Shown here: piece by piece, positions 40,275 through 46,940 of the stretch
How the letters are laid out: each line of letters begins with the position of its first letter
Position numbering within the stretch: the stretch's first letter is position 1
Assembly: GCA_041658955.1 (NCBI GenBank)
Contig: JBAZZE010000008.1
Span: 1-48,930 of the forward strand
Reading direction: 5' to 3'
Length of the DNA stretch: 48,930 nucleotides
From: UBA2283 sp041658955
Lineage (GTDB): Bacteria > Patescibacteriota > Microgenomatia > UBA12405
The notes under the pieces: generated by a model
Seen by the model: the letters and a program-made list of their open reading frames with translations, nothing else
Told to the model about the DNA's origin: nothing
Database searches by the model: none
Program-made: the position numbers and the translations under genes

Positions 40275-41783
40275 AGAGACTATCTGGGCGCTTCCACAAA
40301 TGACTGAGGCGGCAATTACAGTAGGACCATGTGAACTATCAAAAATAGCTTTTTCAACAGGAATAAATACAAAGTCGGAGCTTCCATCAGTTAAAACATA
40401 TTTATCCTTGGCTACTTTTTTGACACTTTCTGGATTAATACGGGCGAAAACGGTTCTAGTCGACCAAGTTCCATGAGCAGAATTAGGATTTACAGGGGCA
40501 CCAACAGTTTCGATAGCTTCAACAACACCTTTTAAATCCGGCTGATGGATTTTCATCTGCTCAGAAAGTAATGATAATAAATCATTTTCAGAGGTTGGGC
40601 TGCTCTGTTGTCCGATTGTTGGTGTTACAAAGATATCTCCATCTGCAATATTTTCAGACTGTCCAACCTTACCTCCAACAAATAACCGACCGTCAATTTC
40701 AACAGTTGGCATCACTGCAGTTACAGTAGAGTTTATAGCGAAACCATCATACCGAGTAGCTTCCGGCTTATCACCATAAGCGATTTCTTCGCCGGTAGTT
40801 ACGTTTCTGGCCCATAGTGAACTGAGATGGACTTCAGCGCCGTTAATTTTTGTTTGCCAAAGTGGTTTTTTACCGATTAGTTCGGAATAGTTGTCGGATG
40901 ATAGTCTTCGAATTGGATAAGCCGAATGCAATTGGTTTAATTCTTTCTTTCTAACTAAACGATTCCAATAACCACCAAAATTTAATCGACAATTGTCAAT
41001 TAGGGTTCTAGCTCCGGAAATAACCGTGTATCCATCTGCAGTCCCCGACCAGACTTTTTGAGAAACTATCTCGCTGATGTCCACAAACTCACTCCGACTT
41101 ACTCCTTCAAATTCTTTATGAGGAGCATCTGCTTGAAAAATCCCATTTTTAATTTTCCATCGACGTCGTTTTTCATCACTTACTTCCAACAGTCGTGAAG
41201 GAAATTTTATTGAGAAAAAGTTTGCTCCACCTCTAACACGGCTAACCATCCACAACGGCATCATGTTAACAGGTAAACCTACTTCAATAATGTGGTTTTT
41301 TATTTTCATTCCGGCTTCTTCGTACATTTCGATGGCTGCCATATCGTCTGGACTTATCTGGGGAGCATTAAATCCACGGATTGTTCCTACAACCTTTGAA
41401 CTGGCATCGACACTGCGTCGGGTTTGTTCTGCGATTGATACGGCTAGAATAGTTGAACCTTTTACTCTTGAAGAAACGGTTAATGCCCAACCTTGAGTTG
41501 GTAAATTTAAACTACTCCCCATAATAACCACGCCCTGGTTTCCATCACCTTGTGGGTCTTTCGGCTGCCAACCTTCAACAATTTGCCATCCAGAGGTTGG
41601 AGTAAAACTTATCCTAGTGTGAATATTGGGCTGAATAGCTTCAAATGTAGAAATTTGTTGAACTTTTGGATCGTTTTTGTTGGCAGATTCAAGATTAAAA
41701 CGCCAATCACCTGATGCTACCAGGAAAGGTAGTTGTGAGGTATCTGGTGCTACTGCGAAACGTGGTAATTCATCTAGACACAT
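40266..41783 (-). CDS. Unknown 505-aa protein with tandem Nudix-like domains
   Basis: 505 aa, soluble. Not assigned to a named family. Residues 137-159 follow the Nudix-box spacing G-x5-E-x7-REUxEExGU: G137, I143 (E lost), I151 (R lost), E152, M153, E155, E156, G158, M159. Upstream is a strand and an IRGF turn like the lead-in to a Nudix box; downstream EFVDISEI...GTADGYTVISG (about 232-257) resembles the closing helix of ADP-ribose-type Nudix proteins. A second copy is suggested at about 350-500, from the strand around VEIDGRLFVGGKVGQSEN to FVFIPVEKAIFDSSHGPTVI near the end. Loss of key residues argues against a normal hydrolase. TATAAT is 11 nt upstream; GT2 is divergent. Confidence 0.55.
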   Translation of the reverse strand: MCLDELPRFAVAPDTSQLPFLVASGDWRFNLESANKNDPKVQQISTFEAIQPNIHTRISFTPTSGWQIVEGWQPKDPQGDGNQGVVIMGSSLNLPTQGWALTVSSRVKGSTILAVSIAEQTRRSVDASSKVVGTIRGFNAPQISPDDMAAIEMYEEAGMKIKNHIIEVGLPVNMMPLWMVSRVRGGANFFSIKFPSRLLEVSDEKRRRWKIKNGIFQADAPHKEFEGVSRSEFVDISEIVSQKVWSGTADGYTVISGARTLIDNCRLNFGGYWNRLVRKKELNQLHSAYPIRRLSSDNYSELIGKKPLWQTKINGAEVHLSSLWARNVTTGEEIAYGDKPEATRYDGFAINSTVTAVMPTVEIDGRLFVGGKVGQSENIADGDIFVTPTIGQQSSPTSENDLLSLLSEQMKIHQPDLKGVVEAIETVGAPVNPNSAHGTWSTRTVFARINPESVKKVAKDKYVLTDGSSDFVFIPVEKAIFDSSHGPTVIAASVICGSAQIVSLK

Positions 41784-41794
41784 AATAGACCTAT

Positions 41795-41800
41795 ATTATA
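41795..41800 (-). promoter_or_regulatory. -10 box of the 505-aa gene
   Basis: Minus-strand TATAAT, 11 nt before the ATG at 41783, in the 58-nt gap shared with the GT2 gene. Confidence 0.4.
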
Positions 41801-41829
41801 TATTATTTAACCTATTTTTACAACTAAAC

Positions 41830-41835
41830 TATAAA
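41830..41835 (+). promoter_or_regulatory. -10 box of the GT2 gene
   Basis: TATAAA with 6 nt to a TTG at 41842. The spacing matches other leaderless genes here and supports the TTG start over the ATG at 41854. Confidence 0.35.
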
Positions 41836-41841
41836 TTTTAA

Positions 41842-42780
41842 TTGAAAAATAATATGGTAAATTTGGAGGTGAGTCCCAAAAGCGTGGCAGTGTGTATTAT
41901 TGCCTATAATGAAAAACAAAATATTGAGAGCCTGCTGAAACAAATACTGCTAAATGATCAATTAAATTTAAAAGTATATGTATATACAGACGGATCAACC
42001 GACGGCACAGCTAATGTGGTGGAATTTTTGGCTCGAAAAAATAAAAACAAGTTAACTCATATAAAAGGTAAAAATAGAAAGGGTAAACAAAATGCCTACA
42101 ATACATTACTAAAACAGGTTGAAAAATATGATTACACTATTTTTTTGGACGCAGATATCCGACTCGAGAAAGAATCATTGCATCTACTAATTAATTATTT
42201 ACAGAGTAATACCCAATATAAAGTCGTAGGGTCATTTTTATATCCTTCGACGGTGGTAGTGAGCCGGATACCGATTATTTACAGAAAGGTTAAAGAGCAT
42301 ATATATAGAAACGGAGATTATCGATATTTTACGGGGAGGGCTTTTGTGGCTATAACAAGTTTTTTACCAAAAATCCCTAAGGATAGTCATTCTGATGATT
42401 TTTATCTTAATCTAAAGTTTGCTCCCAATGAAATAGGCATTTGTCGTGATTCGGTAGTAAATTATATTATTCCTCATTCAACCAAGGGAATGTTTTGGTA
42501 TAGCTACTACATTGGAAGTACGATGACAGATGTTCGTGATAACTTTAAAAAACTTTGGAAAGATCAAATAAAAAGAATTTCTCTATGGGATTATGTTGTT
42601 TTTGGATTAACTCGGAAAAATTTTGGTACTTTTTGGAGTGAACTTGAAAATAGAGATAAGTTAATTTTTATTTATAGTAGAATTGTCACAATACTAGGTT
42701 TTGTAACTGGATATATTACATTGGGAAGAAAGTATTTATGGGAACCCATCAAAGAAACGAAGACTAAGATTGTTGGTTAG
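41842..42780 (+). CDS. Glycosyltransferase family 2
   Basis: 312 aa from TTG 41842, or 308 from ATG 41854. The GT-A head is clear: VAVCIIAYNEKQNIESLL (15-32), the DGSTDGT nucleotide-binding loop (50-56), KGKNRKGKQNA, and the metal-binding DAD (103-105). The acceptor side includes PKDSHSDDFYLNL (an ED-like position). One hydrophobic helix near residues 270-290 may anchor it to the membrane. Transfers a sugar from an NDP donor; the acceptor is unknown, probably cell-surface glycan given neighbours. Convergent with the 685-aa gene (17-nt overlap). Confidence 0.88.
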   Translation: MKNNMVNLEVSPKSVAVCIIAYNEKQNIESLLKQILLNDQLNLKVYVYTDGSTDGTANVVEFLARKNKNKLTHIKGKNRKGKQNAYNTLLKQVEKYDYTIFLDADIRLEKESLHLLINYLQSNTQYKVVGSFLYPSTVVVSRIPIIYRKVKEHIYRNGDYRYFTGRAFVAITSFLPKIPKDSHSDDFYLNLKFAPNEIGICRDSVVNYIIPHSTKGMFWYSYYIGSTMTDVRDNFKKLWKDQIKRISLWDYVVFGLTRKNFGTFWSELENRDKLIFIYSRIVTILGFVTGYITLGRKYLWEPIKETKTKIVG

Positions 42781-44821
42781 CAAGTTTCCAGACTCCCTGA
42801 CGACGTAGCAGTACGCTGAGATGTGCCAATGAGTTGTAGTCAATTTTACCCGACAGTACCAACTCTTTAATTTGACTTAGCTTAAGTGGCACGAGCCTCT
42901 TTTCTGAGCTGACTGACTCAAGTTGTTGGACGGTAAGTTCTTTTGAGGAATACTCAATATCGAGAGTCTTTCCCATATCGACGTTCATTGGAGAAAATCT
43001 ATCTGCTAAATTTAATGGAAGTCTAGGGACAACAAGTTGATTGCCCGAAAGTGGATTGAATACCTCCTCCATAATAATCGAGGAATCTTCAAACTGCGGG
43101 TCGATGTCAATTTCATTATTACTAAGTTGATTGATGGTAAGAGCAGCAATGGTGACAGCGTCTCCAAATCGACCTTCGGCAATAAATTGATGGACCTGAT
43201 CAGCTGACATCCGAATTGGTGGCGTCGACTCGGAGAAATCGGCATAGGTGTGGGTAGTCCGAGGAATTTTTTCAGTAGCTGATAATGAAGCGTTGGTCGT
43301 GTAAATGTCAAAAGTCGTCGGAGTATTGTCAACACTTGCAAGCCCGGCAATGGTATTGCTTGAGACTGGTTCGAGCTTTGAGACTATTTCTTGCCCTAGG
43401 TCTCTGGCTAAACGGGATGCATTGAATCCGTACATTCTAAATGCTTCTAGTTGAGCGACACCTAAGGGTTCGCGGTGACGGTAGCCAAGAAGGACATCTC
43501 CAGTTTGGTCACGAACCAAGGTAACAGTACCAAAGTTAAGCCGACCTCGGTTATCAAGTTTTGGTCGATTCAAGACAATAGAGACTTCTTTTTGATTTGA
43601 TAGTCTGAGAATTATGGTGCTATAAAAGGCATTATTTTGATTGTCTACCGCAATCTCAACAACTCGAGGGGAGGACGGATTTTCAGAAGAGGCAAGTTGA
43701 AATGTTGGAATACCGACATCGTGCTGCGACATCTCGGAAACGACTGCCTCCTGCATTTGGGGAGAAATGGAGAACTCGTCAGTTATCGGCACCAAGGAAT
43801 TAGCAAATTTTTCGGCGGTTACATTATCGACTACCAAGGTACCTCTGGTGGCGGTAGCCTCATAGGCTTCTTTGGTTTTGACAAGCAATCTAAAGTCATG
43901 GGCAACACCGTCACCATAATCGGTAACAAAATTGGCCATACCAAATTTTTTACATACTGGTGTTATCCCACGAAAATCAAGAACTTCAGCAACGTTTTCA
44001 GTTGCCCTGGGGACAGTTATCATTTCGTGGGGAGGTGGAGCGTAGCCATCAAATCCTCTTTTAATTTTGTCAGCTAGTTCGGGCTTTGGCTCACCCGCAG
44101 TCTGTTCGACTAATGGTCGTTGAGTTGAATTGTTAATCATCTCCTCGGCGCTACTTCGTGGCCCCTGACTTCCAAATATAGTAAAATCGGGGCGATTATT
44201 TTGGTAAGAAGCTGGATTATACTTTTGGGGCATTCGTCGTTTCTTTTCTAATGGCGGGGCTGCAGTTGTCACCACTACATCCTCAACATCTACGGGTTTA
44301 TACACAGGACGATACTTTTCCGCGACACCTTCAACGATGATGGCACAAAATGATTCGGGAGGTGTTTTGGAAAGATAGTGATAAAGGCGAGTATTGCCAT
44401 CAGCTACCAACAAATATGGCTGGTCATTTTCATCGGTCCATTTTTCAAAAATTATCGGGGCAACCCGACACTGCTCCTGTCCAAACGGATCCCTAACTAT
44501 TGTAAGATCTTCAGTTTGGGCAATTGTTTTACCAGTCTGTTCCTCTAGAAAGGTATCTAGTTGGTCAATTTTTTGAAGTCCGGACTCTAGAACATAAGTG
44601 GCTGAGAATTTTATGGGTAAAGGTGGTTCTTCAGGATTGATAATACCTAAAGTTATATGAGCATTTTCATAAGGATGTTCCTGACCAACTTGAAAGTTTA
44701 CTGTTTCTTGAGTAGGTACTTGTTTGACTACTTGAACAGCGTTGTATCTTTCAGTTTGTCGGTCAATACCGACAATTTCTTGAACTGGCAATAGGTTATG
44801 GTGACTGTCTGCAGAGGGCAT
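42764..44821 (-). CDS. Unknown 685-aa protein with ParB-like and Nudix-like regions
   Basis: 685 aa, soluble, not assigned to a family. Residues 65-165 look like a ParB/Srx fold: VAPIIFEKW then PYLLVADGNTRLYHYL, with DGNTRL at 141-146. Residues 190-280 are Pro/Asn/Gln-rich linker. Residues 428-565 look like a degenerate Nudix domain: GTVTLVRDQTGDVLLGYRHR, LEAFRMYG (458-465), ARDLGQEI (472-479, box helix with Glu replaced), and MSADQVHQFIAEGRFGDAVT closing helix. A second closing-helix phrase LKLSQIKELVLSGKID occurs about 30 residues from the end. A -10 box lies 9 nt upstream, divergent from the tandem pair at 44907. Confidence 0.5.
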   Translation of the reverse strand: MPSADSHHNLLPVQEIVGIDRQTERYNAVQVVKQVPTQETVNFQVGQEHPYENAHITLGIINPEEPPLPIKFSATYVLESGLQKIDQLDTFLEEQTGKTIAQTEDLTIVRDPFGQEQCRVAPIIFEKWTDENDQPYLLVADGNTRLYHYLSKTPPESFCAIIVEGVAEKYRPVYKPVDVEDVVVTTAAPPLEKKRRMPQKYNPASYQNNRPDFTIFGSQGPRSSAEEMINNSTQRPLVEQTAGEPKPELADKIKRGFDGYAPPPHEMITVPRATENVAEVLDFRGITPVCKKFGMANFVTDYGDGVAHDFRLLVKTKEAYEATATRGTLVVDNVTAEKFANSLVPITDEFSISPQMQEAVVSEMSQHDVGIPTFQLASSENPSSPRVVEIAVDNQNNAFYSTIILRLSNQKEVSIVLNRPKLDNRGRLNFGTVTLVRDQTGDVLLGYRHREPLGVAQLEAFRMYGFNASRLARDLGQEIVSKLEPVSSNTIAGLASVDNTPTTFDIYTTNASLSATEKIPRTTHTYADFSESTPPIRMSADQVHQFIAEGRFGDAVTIAALTINQLSNNEIDIDPQFEDSSIIMEEVFNPLSGNQLVVPRLPLNLADRFSPMNVDMGKTLDIEYSSKELTVQQLESVSSEKRLVPLKLSQIKELVLSGKIDYNSLAHLSVLLRRQGVWKLANQQS

Positions 44822-44830
44822 CTTAACAAG

Positions 44831-44836
44831 ATTATA
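44831..44836 (-). promoter_or_regulatory. -10 box of the 685-aa gene
   Basis: Minus-strand TATAAT, 9 nt before the ATG at 44821. Confidence 0.45.
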
Positions 44837-44894
44837 ATGGAAAATAACAGGCTATGATGAACTCGCTACAATCAAAACCGTGATTTAGCTTTGT

Positions 44895-44900
44895 TATAAT
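44895..44900 (+). promoter_or_regulatory. -10 box, leaderless promoter of the tandem pair operon
   Basis: TATAAT with 6 nt to the ATG at 44907; drives 44907-46887. Confidence 0.5.
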
Positions 44901-44906
44901 TAATTC

Positions 44907-45593
44907 ATGAGTGTTAACGAAATTATATTGGAAAAACTTAATGAGAAGAAATGGTTTGTAGCAACCGATAAGAAAATTAAAGAAGATTTAGTTTCAGTTG
45001 CTGATACTGGACTTCTAAAAAGGCTTGGAGAATTGGCTGATGTTAATGAGTTTGGAGAATTACAAAAAATTATTAACCTAACTAATGGTGAAAATATTGT
45101 TGGATTAACTTTTGAAGTTAGGTCATCTGTAAATAATGAGGTAGTAAAATCCGAAGTGGTAGCGTGGAAAAACGGAGATAACTTTTTGAGCCGAGGAATA
45201 ATCATTTTAGAGAAGGATGGATTGCCAACTCATATTTTGGTAGAAAAAAAATTCAACTTGGTAAACTTTAAAACAGAACTGCAGACATTTACGATGGCAT
45301 ATCCCGACTTTGTAGATGGAAAAATAGTTAAATTGCCACAAAAGTTGTCCAAGGCGATACCGAATCACACTGTCAGAATGTATTATGATTTGGGATATGT
45401 TTATCCTGAGAATGGATTAATTTTGGGAAAAACTTTTATTTTTGCCTTGTCAGTAAATGTGGAAGATATTGGTAAAATTGATACAAGTAAAGTTCAACTT
45501 CTAGATATAAACAAATCTGATGAGTGGAATGAAATTCACGATAGCTACTTTTTATCAATTTATGCCCAATTAATTTTAAAAAAAATACTATGA
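44907..45593 (+). CDS. Unknown 228-aa protein, first of a tandem paralogue pair (Nudix/EvaA-like?)
   Basis: 228 aa, soluble. No family named with confidence. Residues 96-115 RGIIILEKDGLPTHILVEKK, 158-182 with YYDLGYVYPENG and FIFALS, and 209-222 EIHDSYFLSIYAQL follow the order of a Nudix fold (first strands, the LGxxY-P hinge, the closing D-S-x-L helix), but no Nudix box is present. The next gene has the same three regions. The start is set by a -10 box 6 nt upstream. Translation is coupled to the next gene by ATGA. Confidence 0.55.
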   Translation: MSVNEIILEKLNEKKWFVATDKKIKEDLVSVADTGLLKRLGELADVNEFGELQKIINLTNGENIVGLTFEVRSSVNNEVVKSEVVAWKNGDNFLSRGIIILEKDGLPTHILVEKKFNLVNFKTELQTFTMAYPDFVDGKIVKLPQKLSKAIPNHTVRMYYDLGYVYPENGLILGKTFIFALSVNVEDIGKIDTSKVQLLDINKSDEWNEIHDSYFLSIYAQLILKKIL

Positions 45594-46324
45594 AACAAAA
45601 CTGGTTAGAAAAAGCGCCCGAGGAGATACTAAAAAAAATAGGTGAACTGCCAGAGAGTTTTGCCGGCTTCAAAAAAGAACTTTTAGAAAGAGGCGATGTG
45701 GTGGGAGACCTGCAAATATTGAGTATTGAAGAACTGGGGTGGACTGATCACTTTGGATTTGCTGTATTTAAGGTCAAATCAATGACAACAGGTGAAATAT
45801 ATAATCAAGAGTATGTATCTAGAAGAGGAGGTAAATTCCACAGCCTTCGAGGAATAATTCTTTTAAGTAGTGGCGGCAAGATTACCCACTTTGTGGTTCG
45901 TAAGTGTCAAAGGTTTGGCATTGCTGAGGAGGTCTATGAGTCGATTGGTAATATATACCAGACACCGGAAGAAATGAGAAAAGACAAGATAAAAATGTCG
46001 GTATACCTGGAAGATGAGGTCAAGAGATTACTTCACCTGCCGACAATGGAAGTAGATCAATTTTATGATTTGGGTAATGTTTATACCGATGTGTCGATGT
46101 TTAGTAATATAGTTCGTATTTTTGCCCTTAAAATTAAAGTAAACGATATTGAGTCGATAAGTAAATATAACGAAAAAAAAGAATTTGATGACAAAGGTTA
46201 TAGCTATAAGATAGAAATTATTCCCATTTCAAAGTTTTATGAGTTCTTTGGAACAGTGGCAGACTCATTTCTTTTGGCTATTTTTGGAAGACTCCAGGCA
46301 CTAAGTGTTATCGATTTTAAATAA
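45590..46324 (+). CDS. Unknown 244-aa protein, second of the tandem paralogue pair (Nudix/EvaA-like?)
   Basis: 244 aa. It shares with the upstream gene RGIILLSSGGKITHFVVRKC (87-106), FYDLGNVYTD with IVRIFALK (158-181), and the closing phrase IEIIPISKFYEFFGTVADSF (208-227) then LLAIFGRL. That ending resembles the last strand and helix of ADP-ribose Nudix proteins and of EvaA-type dehydratase domains; no catalytic Glu helix is seen. The pair probably arose by duplication and may act as a heterodimer. It starts inside the stop of the first gene and lies 11 nt before the HAD gene. Confidence 0.55.
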   Translation: MKQNWLEKAPEEILKKIGELPESFAGFKKELLERGDVVGDLQILSIEELGWTDHFGFAVFKVKSMTTGEIYNQEYVSRRGGKFHSLRGIILLSSGGKITHFVVRKCQRFGIAEEVYESIGNIYQTPEEMRKDKIKMSVYLEDEVKRLLHLPTMEVDQFYDLGNVYTDVSMFSNIVRIFALKIKVNDIESISKYNEKKEFDDKGYSYKIEIIPISKFYEFFGTVADSFLLAIFGRLQALSVIDFK

Positions 46325-46335
46325 TTTTTTAAATA

Positions 46336-46887
46336 ATGCAAAAATTAGGCATAGATTTTGATGGAGTAATTCAAGATTCGAGCTTTTTGAAAAAAGATTA
46401 TTGTAAATCTAACTTTGGAATTGATATTCCCCTAAACCAAGGCAAACGCGGATATTTGATAACAAATAATATATTGACTGAAAGCCAATATGACCAGATG
46501 GTGAGTGACCTTTATGAAACAGAACTAGGATTGGAAGCCAAGATTGTCGAAAATGCCGATACGATAGTAAATGAATTAGCGAAAAACTACGAAATTTCTA
46601 TAGTAACTTCGCGTTCGCCACTCGGTGTATTTATGGCTAAAAAATGGCTCGGTCAAAATAATTTTCCTACTATCGAGGTTATTGGTACCAACAATAAGGA
46701 TAAGTTGGGTGCCTTAACCGGTTTTGACTATTATATTGATGATGACCTTAGTAAGCTATTACCTTTGGTCCACCAAATCAGTAACCTATATCTATTATCA
46801 TGGGAATACAATCAAGGTGAAAAACTACCCCCTGAAATTAATAGGGTTAATGACTGGAAAGAAATAAGCCGATTACTTAAGTTCTAA
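46336..46887 (+). CDS. HAD-superfamily 5'-nucleotidase-like hydrolase
   Basis: 183 aa. Motif I is GIDFDGVIQD (DxD nucleophile and acid), motif II is SIVTSRSP, motif III Lys is in NNKDKLG, and motif IV is YYIDDD. The layout fits small HAD nucleotidases (YqfW/NT5C-like) with an alpha-helical cap after motif I. Substrate unknown: a nucleotide, sugar phosphate or NDP-sugar by-product are all possible given the operon. It ends just before a palindromic element. Confidence 0.8.
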   Translation: MQKLGIDFDGVIQDSSFLKKDYCKSNFGIDIPLNQGKRGYLITNNILTESQYDQMVSDLYETELGLEAKIVENADTIVNELAKNYEISIVTSRSPLGVFMAKKWLGQNNFPTIEVIGTNNKDKLGALTGFDYYIDDDLSKLLPLVHQISNLYLLSWEYNQGEKLPPEINRVNDWKEISRLLKF

Positions 46888-46894
46888 GTAGAGT

Positions 46895-46940
46895 TTGTCC
46901 TTCGACTCCTTCGGCAGGCTCAGGACAAGTTCGCTCAGGA
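46895..46940. repeat. REP-like palindromic element at a convergent gene junction
   Basis: TTGTCCT (46895-46901) pairs with AGGACAA (46922-46928) around a TTCGGCAGG-containing loop, followed by TTCGCTCAGGA. The CTTCGACTCC...GGCTCAGGACAA wording is that of widespread short extragenic palindromes. The stop codon of the rml fusion gene lies inside it. Only one copy occurs in this window. Confidence 0.5.

Noticed and set aside
43637..44077. 146-codon plus-strand ORF
   Set aside because: Fully antisense to the 685-aa gene; Cys/Gly/Arg-rich composition without any family pattern, no -10 or ribosome binding site.
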